Part shown: in pieces, positions 17,890 through 27,781 of the stretch
How positions within the stretch are numbered: the first letter of the stretch is position 1
How the letters are laid out: the number at the start of each line of letters is the position of its first letter
Source of the DNA: Microbispora hainanensis
Lineage (GTDB): Bacteria > Actinomycetota > Actinomycetes > Streptosporangiales > Streptosporangiaceae
Direction: 5' to 3'
Length of the DNA: 64,000 nucleotides
Assembly: GCF_006874475.1 (NCBI RefSeq)
Contig: NZ_VIRM01000003.1
Span: 1-64,000, forward strand
Translations under genes and position numbers: made by a program
The notes under the pieces: generated by a model
Seen by the model: only the letters and a program-made list of their open reading frames with translations
The model's database searches: none
What the model was told of the DNA's origin: nothing

Positions 17890-18009
17890 TCACAACGGGG
17901 CGTGCGCCCCGGCACGCGTCCAGGTCGCCGGCAGGTGGACCGCCGCCTCGGCGGCTCCGTCTACGGCGGGAACGAGCACCACGAGCCGCTGCCGCGGATC
18001 GCCCGCCAC
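17890..18009 (-). CDS. possible small protein or gene remnant, 39 codons
   Basis: Between the ileS terminator and the following minus-strand gene, a GTG at 18009 opens a 39-residue frame ending at 17890 (VAGDPRQRLVVLVPAVDGAA then EAAVHLPATWTRAGAHAPL). Nearly all third positions are G or C and the amino-acid mix looks protein-like. GGAGGAG lies upstream, but at a poor distance of about 17 bases. It could be a real small gene, the C-terminal scrap of a lost gene, or chance. I do not recognise it. Confidence 0.25.
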   Translation of the reverse strand: MAGDPRQRLVVLVPAVDGAAEAAVHLPATWTRAGAHAPL

Positions 18010-18056
18010 GCGGCTGGGCCCGGCTCTCCTCCGGGCTTCGAGCCGGGGGGAGGGTG

Positions 18057-20126
18057 CTAACTCTCGTTCTGGCAGACCGAGCAGGGGGTGAGGCCGGCCT
18101 TGTCGGCCTCGGCCCGCGTCATGGTCTCGATACCCGAGTCGCCCATCCCACTGATCAGGGGGCACTCGTCCTCGTGGTAGCGCCGCGTGCCGATCATGAC
18201 CCGCACCGGCGCGTCCCCGTCCGCGGACGGCTCCGCCGCGTCGGCGGCGCGATCCTGACCGGTCTCGTCGCCGGACCCGCCACGGTCCTCGCGGTCCGTG
18301 TCCGTACCGCCGGGGCGGGACGTGGCCGCCTTGCCTGGACGGGCCGTAGTGGCGGCGCGATCGCCGTCGCCCGCGCCGTCCTCCTCGTTGGAGGCGCCAG
18401 CCCGCTTGGCGGTGCTCCCGGCGGCGGGTGCCGGGCCGGAGGTGGAGCCGGCCGAGGCCGCGGATCCGGCGCGCCCGGATCCGCGGGTCTCTGCCGGCTC
18501 CACCGGCTTCCGGGCCCCCGCACGCGGGGGCGTGGGGGAATCCTCCGGTCCGGACGCCGTGCCGGCGTCCGCGGTCCCGGAGTCGTTCTGGTCGTCACGG
18601 GCCTGCTTGCCGTCCGCCCGGGGAGAGGCGGCCGGCCGCGGCGAGGCCGCAGCCGCGCCCTTGGCCTTGCCCTTGGCGGCGGGTCCGCCGGACTCGCCGT
18701 CCTCCGGCGACGGGGTGTCCTCTGTCGCCTCCCCGGCGCCCGCCGTGGACCTCGCGGGGTCCCACGGCTGGGAGAACATGCCGGGCTTGAACCAGCCGTG
18801 CTCCGCGGTGTCGGTGAGCGACTCGTCCGTCTCGTCGTCCGGCCGGCCCGGTGCCGATCCCGTCGCCGGCGAAGACCAGGCCGGTGCGGACCATGACGTG
18901 GCAGAAGGCCGGGACGACGCGGAGGAACCGGACGACGATCCCGAAGGCGCGGCGGAAGACGAGGCGGAAGACGAGGACGGCGGGGTGGAGGCGGCGGGCC
19001 GCTGCGGCGTCGTCTCGGAGCCGGACTCCTGCGCCGCGCGCCGGCCGAACCAGTCCACGGGCGTGTGCGTGCCATCCCTGGGTCCGGCGCCGGCCTCGGA
19101 AGTCGTGTCGTCCTGGTCGGTAGCCTCGGTGCCGGCGATCTTCCCGGACGTTTTCTCCGCCGTCTCGCGGGGCTCTTCGCGCGCTTCGTCGTCGGACGGC
19201 GCAGACGATCCCTCTGTGGAAGGGGCGGCTGCGGAAGAGCCGGACGCGGGGGGAACGACCGTGGCACCCGCCTCGCCGGCAACGGATGTGCCGGGGCCGG
19301 AGGACTCTGGACCGGGCGACTCGGGCAGGCGCGGCCCCGGGACGCCGGGCTGAGGGAACCGCGCGACAGGCGGCTCACGATCAGCGGGCGTGGAGCGGGA
19401 CGGGGTCCTGCCGGTCGTGCCGGAGGTCCCGGCCGAAGGCGTGGTGGTCGTGGGAGCGGCTTCCGCGCGCAGGCTCTCGTCGCGGGCTGTGTCGCCGCGG
19501 GATGTGTCGCCGCGGGATGGGGCCTCCTCCGGCTCCCCCGTACGGGTGGAGACCTCGGGGAGACAGGTGGTGCAGGGCGTGAAGCCCTCCTCGCGGGCCT
19601 CCTCGTGCGTCAGCTCCTCGGTCTCACGCCCGGCGAGCTGGCGGCAGGTGGCCAGATGGAAGCGCTTGCGCCCGGGGATCACGAGGACGATCGCGTCGGG
19701 GGCGAGGCCCCGGCCGGAACCGGCCGGCGGCCGCGTGATCGGTCCCGTCCGCTGGGGTGGCGGGGACGGGAAGGTCTGCGGGGGCAATGCCCCGTGATGT
19801 GTGACCGGTGGGGCCGCCAGCATGGGCGTGGCCACCGGATGCGCCGGTGCCCCGGCAAGGGCTCCGCCGTACGCCCCGCTCACGGCACCGACGTGCGCGA
19901 GCTGGGGCACGGACGAACCCTGGGGGGTGGGAGCGGTTCCCTCGGCGGCACGCCCACCGGCAGGGAACAGCTCGTGGCGCCTCAGCAGTGCCCCGATCAG
20001 CAGACAGACCGCCGACAGCACGCTGACGACGATCGACCACATCACGAGAGGGGGCGTCCCCAGCACGACGCCTGCGATGAGCAGGACGATTGCGGCGAGG
20101 ACCAGGGCGGCACTGATGAGGATCAC
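18057..20126 (-). CDS. membrane protein with duplicated HxxxC...CxxC motif
   Basis: Not recognised as a named protein. The 689-residue product opens with two membrane helices (about residues 2-24 and 28-48). Two copies of one motif follow: GRKRFHLATC ... TPCTTC (H157, C161, C185, C188) and, at the extreme C-terminus, GTRRYHEDEC ... TPCSVC (H651, C655, C682, C685). Each copy has an acidic helix containing [LM]T-x2-EA between its metal-like pairs. The pattern resembles the short Ada-type zinc-binding repeats. About 450 residues of Ser/Pro/Ala/Glu low-complexity sequence separate the copies. It sits directly after divIVA in the same direction, 47 bases away, and could be read with it. GTG start with GGAGAA upstream. 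A tethered zinc protein of the cell pole or envelope is one possibility. Confidence 0.8.
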   Translation of the reverse strand: MILISAALVLAAIVLLIAGVVLGTPPLVMWSIVVSVLSAVCLLIGALLRRHELFPAGGRAAEGTAPTPQGSSVPQLAHVGAVSGAYGGALAGAPAHPVATPMLAAPPVTHHGALPPQTFPSPPPQRTGPITRPPAGSGRGLAPDAIVLVIPGRKRFHLATCRQLAGRETEELTHEEAREEGFTPCTTCLPEVSTRTGEPEEAPSRGDTSRGDTARDESLRAEAAPTTTTPSAGTSGTTGRTPSRSTPADREPPVARFPQPGVPGPRLPESPGPESSGPGTSVAGEAGATVVPPASGSSAAAPSTEGSSAPSDDEAREEPRETAEKTSGKIAGTEATDQDDTTSEAGAGPRDGTHTPVDWFGRRAAQESGSETTPQRPAASTPPSSSSASSSAAPSGSSSGSSASSRPSATSWSAPAWSSPATGSAPGRPDDETDESLTDTAEHGWFKPGMFSQPWDPARSTAGAGEATEDTPSPEDGESGGPAAKGKAKGAAAASPRPAASPRADGKQARDDQNDSGTADAGTASGPEDSPTPPRAGARKPVEPAETRGSGRAGSAASAGSTSGPAPAAGSTAKRAGASNEEDGAGDGDRAATTARPGKAATSRPGGTDTDREDRGGSGDETGQDRAADAAEPSADGDAPVRVMIGTRRYHEDECPLISGMGDSGIETMTRAEADKAGLTPCSVCQNES

Positions 20127-20172
20127 GGGGGGTTCTCCGAGCTATCGGGTCCCTGTGGGGACCCGCCACTGC

Positions 20173-21036
20173 TTACCGGCGGTCGTTGTGGGGGCCGTCG
20201 GGTCCGGGGAAGGCGCCGGAGTGCTGCGAGGGCTCCTGGCCGAACGGGTTGGGGGCCCCGCCCATCTGCTGGGGAGCAGGGGCGACGGCGTGGGCCATGG
20301 CCGGGGCGGCGCCCACGATCGGGAAGCCTCCACTGCCCTCACCGGCCACGTTGAGCTCGGCGAGCTGGTTCTCCAGGTACAGCTTGAGACGGCTGCGGTA
20401 TTCGCGCTCGAAGCTGCGCAGCTCCTCGACCTTGCGCTCCAGCTCGTCGCGGGTCTGCACGAGGGTGCCCATGGCCTGGCGGTGCCGCTCCTGGGCGTCG
20501 CGCTCCAGCGTCTCGGCGCGGGCGCGGGCGTCGCCGATGATCTGCTCGGCCTGGCGGCGGGCCTTGCCGAGGATGTCGTCGGCCTCACGACGGGCGCGGG
20601 TCACGGTCTCGTCCGCCTCGCGACGGGCGTCGGCGATCGCCTGGTCGGCCGTCTGCTGGGCGAGGGCGAGCACGCGGGCCGCGGTGTCCATGTTGTCCTC
20701 GGCGGGCGGCAGGCCCATGCCGACGGGAACCGGCTCGGGGCGGGCCGGCTCCGGAGGCTTGATCGGCTCCGGCTGGGGCGCCATCATCTCGGGCTTCGGC
20801 TCGGCCACGGGAGCGGGAGCCATCTGCATGGAGCCGGGCATGCCCATGCCTCCGGGCACCTTGCCTCTGAGGCACTCGGCCAGCTTCGCGCGGAGTTCCT
20901 CGTTCTCCTGGATGAGGCGGTCCAGCTCGGCCTCGACCTCGTCGAGGAAAGCGTCGACCTCCTCCTCGTCGTACCCCGGCCTCAGCCGGGTGGTACTGAA
21001 CTGCTTGTTCCGCACATCAGCGGGCGTCAACGGCAT
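20173..21036 (-). CDS. divIVA: DivIVA/Wag31 polar growth protein
   Basis: This cytoplasmic coiled-coil protein marks cell poles and directs polar wall growth in actinobacteria. The N-terminal membrane-binding module is conserved (LTPADVRNKQFSTTRLRPGY, EEEVDAFLDEVEAEL). A first coiled coil, a Pro/Met/Gly-rich linker (about residues 60-115) and a long second coiled coil follow, then a Gly/Pro/His tail. Length (287 residues) is normal. The ATG is preceded by AAGGAG. It lies downstream of yggT at the end of the dcw cluster. Confidence 0.95.
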   Translation of the reverse strand: MPLTPADVRNKQFSTTRLRPGYDEEEVDAFLDEVEAELDRLIQENEELRAKLAECLRGKVPGGMGMPGSMQMAPAPVAEPKPEMMAPQPEPIKPPEPARPEPVPVGMGLPPAEDNMDTAARVLALAQQTADQAIADARREADETVTRARREADDILGKARRQAEQIIGDARARAETLERDAQERHRQAMGTLVQTRDELERKVEELRSFEREYRSRLKLYLENQLAELNVAGEGSGGFPIVGAAPAMAHAVAPAPQQMGGAPNPFGQEPSQHSGAFPGPDGPHNDRR

Positions 21037-21085
21037 TTGGGTCTCCTTGGCGCGCTTGGAGTCTGTCCGGTCGGACGGTACCCGA

Positions 21086-21373
21086 TCAACGAAGCGCGTT
21101 CACGACTTGGATCAAGACCAAAACCACAATGAACAGCACTGTGAAGCTCAGGTCAAAGGCCACCGTACCCAACCTGAGGGGCGGAATGAAACGGCGGAGG
21201 AACTTGAGAGGTGGGTCGGTCACTGTGTAAACGACCTCCGCCAGCACCAGGACGACCCCTGTGGGCCGCCAGCCGCGGGCGAACGCCTGCACCGTATCTA
21301 TGATCATTCTGCCGATCAGCAGGACCAGGAAGAGGGTCAGGGCGATGACCAAGATCTCACTAATGATCCCCAC
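21086..21373 (-). CDS. YggT-family membrane protein
   Basis: A 95-residue protein with two hydrophobic helices (GIISEILVIALTLFLVLLIG and a second near VAFDLSFTVLFIVVLVLI) and the loop TDPPLKFLRRFIPPLRLG, the signature of the YggT/YlmG family. Relatives help nucleoid or division-site organisation; the exact role is unknown. I choose the GTG at 21373 (VGIISEIL), which follows GGAGGCGGGG. It lies between sepF and divIVA, the typical position. Confidence 0.9.
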   Translation of the reverse strand: MGIISEILVIALTLFLVLLIGRMIIDTVQAFARGWRPTGVVLVLAEVVYTVTDPPLKFLRRFIPPLRLGTVAFDLSFTVLFIVVLVLIQVVNALR

Positions 21374-21456
21374 GGTCGAGCCCCGCCTCCCCTCGGTCCA
21401 GCCGTCCTCGGGCCGCACGGGCACCGCTCTGCCGGTCACTGTTCATGTAGGGAACT

Positions 21457-21984
21457 CTAGCTCTGGTTGAAGAAGCCGCGTTCCGCGATTCTGGCCTTGT
21501 CCTCGGCGGTCACCTCAACGTTGGCGGGGGACAACAGGAACACCTTGTTGGTAACACGTTCGATGCTGCCGTGTAGGCCAAAGACGAGACCTGCCGCGAA
21601 ATCGACAAGGCGTTTTGCGTCGCTGTCGACCATCTCTGTCAGATTCATGATGACCGGCGTGCCCTCACGGAAGTGCTCGCCGATCGTGCGCGCCTCGTTG
21701 TACGTGCGGGGATGCAGGGTGGTGATACGCGCCAGATCGGTCGTACGGCGCTCGAGCACGGTCGTGGGAGGACGCGGGGCGGGGACGGCCGTCTCGGTGT
21801 CGTCCTCGCGCTCCAGGGGCCCCGAGTGCGTGCCCGAGGGCCCGGCGAAGCCGCGCCGCGGCGACTCGTACTCCTCGTCGCCGTAGTCCTCGTCGGTGCC
21901 GTATTCTGCCGCATACCTGTCTTCGTAGCGGTCGTCCTCCACGAGACCGAGGTAGACCGCCATCTTGCGCATCGCGCCGGCCAT
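21457..21984 (-). CDS. sepF: SepF cell-division protein
   Basis: SepF polymerises at mid-cell and links FtsZ filaments to the membrane; in actinobacteria, which lack FtsA, it is the likely main anchor. The N-terminal amphipathic helix ([17 protein letters not shown]), an acidic linker and the C-terminal globular domain ([33 protein letters not shown]) are all present in 175 residues. It lies in the standard order ftsZ-yggS-sepF-yggT-divIVA. Confidence 0.95.
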   Translation of the reverse strand: MAGAMRKMAVYLGLVEDDRYEDRYAAEYGTDEDYGDEEYESPRRGFAGPSGTHSGPLEREDDTETAVPAPRPPTTVLERRTTDLARITTLHPRTYNEARTIGEHFREGTPVIMNLTEMVDSDAKRLVDFAAGLVFGLHGSIERVTNKVFLLSPANVEVTAEDKARIAERGFFNQS

Positions 21985-22118
21985 CGCTCGTCGTCCTCCG
22001 CGTTACTGGTGCCTTCAAGGTCCCTTTGGAAGGCCAGGGCGGTAGCCGTACCCCCCTTGGAGCTCACCGCTGATCGACCTCTACCTGTGCGCGGACACCA
22101 TGGTCCACTTGGGGGACA

Positions 22119-22832
22119 TTACCTGACGAAGGGCTTTCGGCGGCCGAGCAACGCCGTACCGACTCGAAGGTGTGTCGCGCCGTTCGCCACAGCTTGGGGG
22201 ATGTCTCCGCTCATTCCCGCCGATATGACGTCGGCGGCGGGGTGTTCCTCGCGGACCCGCTCGGCGACGGCCCGCAGCCGCGCGAACGCGGCGGACGGGT
22301 CCTCCCCCAGCGGGGCGACCGCCATGACTCCCCGCAGGCGCAGCCCCTCCGTCTTCGCCACGAGCCCGGCGAGCGCCGGCACCTCCTCCGGCGCGGCGCC
22401 GCCCCGTCCGGCCCCGCCCTCGCCCGGCGCGGCGTCGAGAGCGACCTGGATGAGGCAGTCGACCTCGCGCCCCGCGCGTACGGCCTCGCGGCCGAGCGCG
22501 TCCACCAGCCGGGGACGGTCCACCGAGTGGACCATGTGGGCGTAGGACGCGACCGAGCGGACCTTGTTCGTCTGTAACTGGCCGATGAAGTGCCACGTGA
22601 GGCCGAGACCGGCGCACTCGGCCGCCTTGGCCGCCGCCTCCTGGTCGCGGTTCTCGCCGACGTGCGCCACGCCGAGCTCGGCGAGCAGCCGCACGTCGGA
22701 GGCCGGGTAGGTCTTCGTCACCGCGATCAGGGTGATCTCCGACCGCGACCGGCCGACGGCCCGGCAGGCGTCCTCGATGCGCCGCTCCACCTCGGCCAGG
22801 GCCGCGGTCAGCTCCTCGCGCCGGTCAGCCAC
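22119..22832 (-). CDS. YggS-family pyridoxal phosphate homeostasis protein
   Basis: This TIM-barrel PLP-binding protein (237 residues) shows the PLP lysine in ITLIAVTKTYPASDVRLL, then VGENRDQEAAAK, WHFIGQLQTNKV and the phosphate-binding C-terminal SAGMSGD. Family members keep vitamin B6 and amino-acid pools in balance and have no clear enzyme activity. GTG start after GGGGGAACGG. It follows ftsZ by only 33 bases, where many actinobacteria have an additional laccase-domain gene between them. Confidence 0.93.
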   Translation of the reverse strand: MADRREELTAALAEVERRIEDACRAVGRSRSEITLIAVTKTYPASDVRLLAELGVAHVGENRDQEAAAKAAECAGLGLTWHFIGQLQTNKVRSVASYAHMVHSVDRPRLVDALGREAVRAGREVDCLIQVALDAAPGEGGAGRGGAAPEEVPALAGLVAKTEGLRLRGVMAVAPLGEDPSAAFARLRAVAERVREEHPAADVISAGMSGDIPQAVANGATHLRVGTALLGRRKPFVR

Positions 22833-22865
22833 GGACCGTTCCCCCGGCCGTACGGATGCCCAGCG

Positions 22866-24329
22866 TCACTTGAGGAAGTCCGGCACGTCGAGTTCCTCCT
22901 CCTGCTCCTCGAACACCACCGGACGCCGGGGACCCGGCTGAGCTGTCCTGGATGTGATCGGGGTCGGCGGCTCGGGAGCCGGGCGCGGGATCGACAGCGG
23001 CCCGGTGGCGCCCTGGTCACGCCCGCCGTCGGCCGCCGCGTCGCGCTGGAACGGCGTGACCGCCTCGGCCTGCTGGGCCTCCGGCCCGGACGCGGCCTGC
23101 GACGTCGCCTGCTGGACCGGCTGGCTCACGGGCTGGGCCGGCGGCGGCACGGGGTTCGACGGAAGCGCGTTCACCGAGAACTGGGTCGCCGGCGGATTCG
23201 CGGGCTGCGCCGGAGCGGGTGCGGGCTGCGCCACACTGCTCACCGGACGCACCGGCGGTTGCGCGGGCTCCGCGCGCTGCTCCGGCTTGGCCGGCGCGGG
23301 CGCGGGACGGGCCGCTGGTGCGGGCGTCGCAGGACGGGTCTGCTGGGGCCGCGACAGCGGCGCGGCCGCCGGCTTGGCCGGCTCGGGCTCGTCGAACCCG
23401 GCCGCGATGACCGTCACCCGCACCTCGTCGCCGAGCGCGTCGTCGATGACCGTGCCGAAGATGATGTTGGCGTCGGGCGCGGCGGCGTTGCTGACCAGCT
23501 GGGCCGCCTCGTTGATCTCGAACAGCCCCAGGTCGGAGCCGCCCGCGATGGACAGCAGCACGCCGTGGGCGCCGTCGATGCTCGCCTCCAGCAGCGGGCT
23601 GGATACCGCCATCTCCGCGGCGGCGACCGACCGGTCGTCACCCCTGGCGTGGCCGATGCCCATGAGGGCCGAGCCCGCGCCGGACATGACCGACTTCACG
23701 TCTGCGAAGTCCAGGTTGATCAGACCGGGCGTGGTGATGAGGTCGGTGATGCCCTGCACACCGGACAGCAGCACCTGGTCGGCGGCCTTGAACGCGTCGA
23801 GCACGCTCACCTGGCGGTCGGAGATCGACAGCAGCCGGTCGTTCGGGATGACGATCAGGGTGTCGACCTCCTCGCGGAGGGTCTCGATGCCGGCCTCGGC
23901 CTGCATGGCCCGGCGCTTGCCCTCGAAGCTGAAGGGCCGGGTGACCACGCCGATCGTCAGCGCGCCGAGCGAGCGGGCGATGCTGGCCACGACCGGCGCG
24001 CCGCCGGTGCCGGTGCCGCCGCCCTCGCCCGCGGTCACGAAGACCATGTCGGCGCCCTTGATGACCTCTTCGATCTCCTCCCGGTGGTCCTCGGCGGCCT
24101 TGCGGCCCACCTCCGGGTTGGCGCCCGCGCCGAGGCCCCGCGTGAGCTCGCGCCCCACGTCGAGCTTCACGTCGGCGTCACTCATCAGCAGCGCCTGGGC
24201 GTCAGTGTTTATGGCGATGAACTCGACGCCCTTGAGTCCCTCCTCGATCATCCGGTTGACGGCGTTCACTCCGCCGCCGCCGATGCCGACGACCTTGATG
24301 ACCGCGAGGTAGTTCTGCGGTGCTGCCAC
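22866..24329 (-). CDS. ftsZ: FtsZ tubulin-like division GTPase
   Basis: FtsZ assembles the division ring. The GTP-binding tubulin signature [12 protein letters not shown], the T7 loop ([11 protein letters not shown]) and the globular core (about residues 1-315) are intact. A Pro/Ala/Gln-rich linker of about 150 residues precedes the conserved C-terminal tail LDVPDFLK that binds partners such as SepF. I choose the GTG at 24329 ([15 protein letters not shown]), the family-typical start; an in-frame ATG 33 bases earlier would add 11 basic residues. Its own promoter lies in the gap after ftsQ. Confidence 0.97.
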   Translation of the reverse strand: MAAPQNYLAVIKVVGIGGGGVNAVNRMIEEGLKGVEFIAINTDAQALLMSDADVKLDVGRELTRGLGAGANPEVGRKAAEDHREEIEEVIKGADMVFVTAGEGGGTGTGGAPVVASIARSLGALTIGVVTRPFSFEGKRRAMQAEAGIETLREEVDTLIVIPNDRLLSISDRQVSVLDAFKAADQVLLSGVQGITDLITTPGLINLDFADVKSVMSGAGSALMGIGHARGDDRSVAAAEMAVSSPLLEASIDGAHGVLLSIAGGSDLGLFEINEAAQLVSNAAAPDANIIFGTVIDDALGDEVRVTVIAAGFDEPEPAKPAAAPLSRPQQTRPATPAPAARPAPAPAKPEQRAEPAQPPVRPVSSVAQPAPAPAQPANPPATQFSVNALPSNPVPPPAQPVSQPVQQATSQAASGPEAQQAEAVTPFQRDAAADGGRDQGATGPLSIPRPAPEPPTPITSRTAQPGPRRPVVFEEQEEELDVPDFLK

Positions 24330-24441
24330 GACGAGGGGCCTTTCCGCTCGTTTGCGTTTCATGCGGGCAGGGCCCGCCGTCTTCTGAACTCTCACCCTCA
24401 AGTTGAGATTTAGAGTTATGTCAACCTGAGGATTGATACGG

Positions 24442-24471
24442 ACAGTAGGGTTGCGCGTCCCCCAGGGTCAA
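24442..24471 (-). promoter_or_regulatory. promoter of ftsZ
   Basis: On the minus strand TTGACC (24471-24466) is followed after 18 bases by TACTGT (24447-24442). Transcription would begin near 24435, leaving a leader of about 105 bases. The leader has a second TTGACA and a GCGGGC/GCCCGC hairpin. Extra ftsZ promoters in this gap are known in Streptomyces, where they respond to development. Confidence 0.65.
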
Positions 24472-24576
24472 CTAACCGCGCCGCAAGGCCGTCCGGCGTG
24501 TCGCGCGCTGTCCTTTTCGCACGAAGCCCCGCTCCCGGGCGGGCCCGGACCACGTTTTCCCGGCCCGTGAGAAATC

Positions 24577-25248
24577 TCACTTGACCGTCACCACCTGCGG
24601 CGAGCTGACATCGTAGCTGGTTCCCGGCTTGGCGAGGGCGGCGAGCAGGACACGTCCCTTCTGCGCCGAGCGCTCCGCGTCTCCCCACACGACCGTACGG
24701 CCGTCGGTGAGCTTGAGCGTGATCGACCGGGGCGAGGGGACGCGCAGCTCCCGCAGGCGCTGCAGGACGCTCTCGGGCAGCGCCCGGAGCACGGTGAGCC
24801 CGGCCCTGGTGGCGGGGTCGTCCACGGCGGCCCGCTGGACGCGCAGCACGGGCAGCCGGGGCGGGGCCACGGCCACCTCCTGCAGGACGACGCCGTAGCG
24901 GTCGACGACCGCGGTCGTCAGGCCCATGGGCACGGCGGCGGCGGGAACGCGCTCGACCACGCTGATGTGCAGCGTTCCGGGCCAGCCGCGCTCGACCGTG
25001 GCCGACTCGACCGCGCGCATCGCGCGCACCCGCTGTTCGACCCCGGCGAGATCGACGGTGGCGAGCGGCGTGCCGGTGCGCACTCCGACGACCTGCCGCA
25101 CCTGCTCGGCGGGGATCCGGTTGTTGCCGGTGATCTCGACCTCGCGCACGCCGAGGACGGGCGAGAAGAACACGACCCACGTGGCGACGCCCACCACCCC
25201 GCCGGCCAGCAGGGTGGCGAGCGCCGAACGCCGGACGGCCCGCCTCAC
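24577..25248 (-). CDS. ftsQ: FtsQ divisome protein
   Basis: A single-pass membrane protein (223 residues): short cytoplasmic tail, one helix (LATLLAGGVVGVATWVVFF), then the POTRA domain (VREVEITGNNRIPAEQV) and the FtsQ beta domain. It joins FtsB/FtsL-like proteins in the divisome. GTG start. It lies 31 bases after murC; a 247-base gap with the ftsZ promoter follows. Confidence 0.94.
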   Translation of the reverse strand: MRRAVRRSALATLLAGGVVGVATWVVFFSPVLGVREVEITGNNRIPAEQVRQVVGVRTGTPLATVDLAGVEQRVRAMRAVESATVERGWPGTLHISVVERVPAAAVPMGLTTAVVDRYGVVLQEVAVAPPRLPVLRVQRAAVDDPATRAGLTVLRALPESVLQRLRELRVPSPRSITLKLTDGRTVVWGDAERSAQKGRVLLAALAKPGTSYDVSSPQVVTVK

Positions 25249-25279
25249 CGGTCCCCCACGCTCCGGATCACGGCGCGCA

Positions 25280-26704
25280 TCACCGGGCGGACAGCTCCGC
25301 GACGATCTTCGGGCCGAGTTCCGTCACGTCTCCCGCGCCCATCGTCAGCACGATGTCGCCGGGGCGGGCCCGGCCGGCGACGAGCTCCGGCACGGCCCGC
25401 CGGTCGGGCGCGTAGACGACCCGCTCGGCGGGAAGCGGGACCTTCCCCGCGACCAGAGCGCCGGAGACCCCGGGCTCGGGGTCCTCGCGCGCGCCGTACA
25501 CGTCGAGCACGATCACCTCGTCGGCGAGGCCGAGCGCCGCGCCGAACTCGTCGGCGAAGAACCGGGTGCGCGAGTAGAGGTGCGGCTGGAAGACCGCGAT
25601 GACCCGGCCGTCGCCGGTCACGACGTCGCGGGCGGCGCGCAGGTCGGCGGTCAGCTCGGTCGGGTGGTGGGCGTAGCTGTCGAAGACCGTCACGCCCGCG
25701 GCCTCGCCCTTGGACTCGAACCGCCGCTTGGCCCCGGTGAAGGCGGCCAGGCCCTCCTTGACGTCGTCGAAGCCCAGGCCGAGGTGGAGCGCCACGGCGA
25801 TCACCGCGGTGGCGTTGAGCGCGTTGTGCCGGCCCGGCACGGCGAGGCGCACCTCGCCGCGTCCCGGCCCGCCGGGCACGGCGGGGCCGAGCTCCACGCC
25901 GAACTCCACGCCGAGGCCGCGCGGCACCACGTCGGTCGTGCGCAGGTCGGCGCCGGCGCTCTCGCCGTACGTGACGACCGTGAGGCCGCGCTCACGGGCG
26001 AGGGGCACGAGGGCGGCGGCGCCCGGATCGTCGGCGCACACCACGAGCAGCGACCCGATGCGCTCGACGAAGCGGGCGAAGCTGTCGTGGACGGCCTGGG
26101 GGTCGCCGTAGTTGTCGAGGTGGTCGGCCTCGACGTTGGTGACCACGGCGACGCCCGGCGCGAGCATGAGGAACGAGCCGTCGCTCTCGTCGGCCTCCGC
26201 GACGAACACCTCGCCCGCGCCGTCGTCGGCGCCGAGCCCGGTCGTCACGAGCTGCCCGCCGACGCAGTAGGACGGGTCCTCGCCGCACTTCTGCAGCGCC
26301 ACGGTCAGCATGGAGGTGGTCGTGGTCTTGCCGTGCGTGCCGGCGACGGCGATGCCGGTGCGGCCGGCCATGACCGAGGCCAGCGCGGCGGCGCGCGGGA
26401 TCACCCGCAGGTTCTGCCGCAGCGCCTCCCCCAGCTCCGGGTTCGAGTCGCGGATGGCGGTGGACACCACGACCGTGTCCACCTCCTTGATATGGGAGGC
26501 GGCATGGCCGACGTGGATGACGGCGCCCAGCTCGCGCAGCTCGGCCAGCAGCTCCGAGGGCCGCGCGTCGCTGCCCGACACCGGCACGCCTCGCTTGAGC
26601 AGGATCCGGGCGATGCCGGACATGCCGGCACCGCCGATGCCGATGAAGTGCACCCGCCCCAGGTCGGCCGCCGGGACGGGATCCACGAGCTTGACGAGAC
26701 TCAT
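25280..26704 (-). CDS. murC: UDP-N-acetylmuramate--L-alanine ligase
   Basis: MurC adds L-alanine to UDP-MurNAc, the first stem-peptide step. The nucleotide fold [16 protein letters not shown], the ATP loop [13 protein letters not shown], the catalytic region [10 protein letters not shown] and the C-terminal ligase domain with SYAHHPTE are present. Length (474) is normal. Its ATG overlaps the murG stop by 4 bases. Confidence 0.97.
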   Translation of the reverse strand: MSLVKLVDPVPAADLGRVHFIGIGGAGMSGIARILLKRGVPVSGSDARPSELLAELRELGAVIHVGHAASHIKEVDTVVVSTAIRDSNPELGEALRQNLRVIPRAAALASVMAGRTGIAVAGTHGKTTTTSMLTVALQKCGEDPSYCVGGQLVTTGLGADDGAGEVFVAEADESDGSFLMLAPGVAVVTNVEADHLDNYGDPQAVHDSFARFVERIGSLLVVCADDPGAAALVPLARERGLTVVTYGESAGADLRTTDVVPRGLGVEFGVELGPAVPGGPGRGEVRLAVPGRHNALNATAVIAVALHLGLGFDDVKEGLAAFTGAKRRFESKGEAAGVTVFDSYAHHPTELTADLRAARDVVTGDGRVIAVFQPHLYSRTRFFADEFGAALGLADEVIVLDVYGAREDPEPGVSGALVAGKVPLPAERVVYAPDRRAVPELVAGRARPGDIVLTMGAGDVTELGPKIVAELSAR

Positions 26705-27780
26705 CGGTGAGCGATCTCCAGCACCTTGCGGGCGAGCGCCATGTCGGCGTCCTTGCGGCCCATCCGCGATGCGGCCTCGGACATCGCGACCACGCGCTCG
26801 GGGTCGTTCAGGATCGGCAGCAGCGTCTGGACGATCCAGGCCGCCGACAGGTTCGCGTCGTCGACCATCAGGCCGCCCCCGGCCCGCACGATGGGCTCGG
26901 CGTTGAGGCGCTGCTCGCCGTTGCCGTGCGGCAGCGGCACGTACGCCGCGGGCAGCCCCACGGCGGTGAGCTCGGCGCAGGTCATGGCGCCCGCACGGGA
27001 CAGCACGAGGTCGGCGGCGGCGTAGGCGAGGTCCATCCGGTCGACGTACGGCAGGATGACGTACTGCGGGTCGCCCGGCGGCGGCTCCACCTCGACGGTG
27101 TTCTTGGGCCCGATCACGTGCAGCACCTGGACGCCCGCCGCCCGCAGGTAGGGCGCGGCCTCCAGCGCCGCCTGGTTGATCGAGCGGGCGCCCTGGGAGC
27201 CGCCGAACACGAGCAGCGTCACCCGGTCGGACTCCAGCCCGAAGTACGACCGCGCCTTGTCGCCCATCGACAGGCGGTCCATCATGCTGATCTCACGGCG
27301 CAGCGGGATGCCGATGTACTCGGCGTTCGGGAGCACGGCGTCCGGGTGGCCGGTGAAGACGTGCTCGGTGATGCGGGCGCCGAGCCGGTTGGCCAGGCCG
27401 GGCCTGGGGTTGGCCTCGTGGACCACGATCGGCACGCCGCGCCGCCGGGCTCCGAGGTAGCCGGGCGTGGCGACATATCCCCCGAAGCCGACCAGGACGT
27501 CCGCGCCGACCTTGTCGAGGATGCCCGCGGCGCTGCCGATGGCCCCCGCGAGGCGGCCGGGCACGGTGAGAAGCCGGGGGCTGAGTGAGCGGGGCAGCGG
27601 CACGGCGGGCACGAGTTCGAGCTCGTAGCCCCGGGCGGGCACCAGGCGGGTCTCCAGGCCGCGCTCGGTGCCGAGGCAGGTGATGCCGATCCTCGGGTCG
27701 AGCCGGCGAAGCGCGTCGGCCAGCGCGAGCGCCGGCTCGATATGGCCGGCCGTCCCGCCGCCGGCGAGGACCACCCTCAT
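26701..27780 (-). CDS. murG: MurG N-acetylglucosaminyltransferase
   Basis: MurG transfers GlcNAc to lipid I on the inner face of the membrane, making lipid II. The N-terminal glycine loop [15 protein letters not shown], the [10 protein letters not shown] loop and the C-terminal donor-site motif [16 protein letters not shown] are intact in 359 residues. It starts 1 base after ftsW ends and overlaps murC. Confidence 0.97.
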   Translation of the reverse strand: MRVVLAGGGTAGHIEPALALADALRRLDPRIGITCLGTERGLETRLVPARGYELELVPAVPLPRSLSPRLLTVPGRLAGAIGSAAGILDKVGADVLVGFGGYVATPGYLGARRRGVPIVVHEANPRPGLANRLGARITEHVFTGHPDAVLPNAEYIGIPLRREISMMDRLSMGDKARSYFGLESDRVTLLVFGGSQGARSINQAALEAAPYLRAAGVQVLHVIGPKNTVEVEPPPGDPQYVILPYVDRMDLAYAAADLVLSRAGAMTCAELTAVGLPAAYVPLPHGNGEQRLNAEPIVRAGGGLMVDDANLSAAWIVQTLLPILNDPERVVAMSEAASRMGRKDADMALARKVLEIAHR

Positions 27781-27781
27781 G

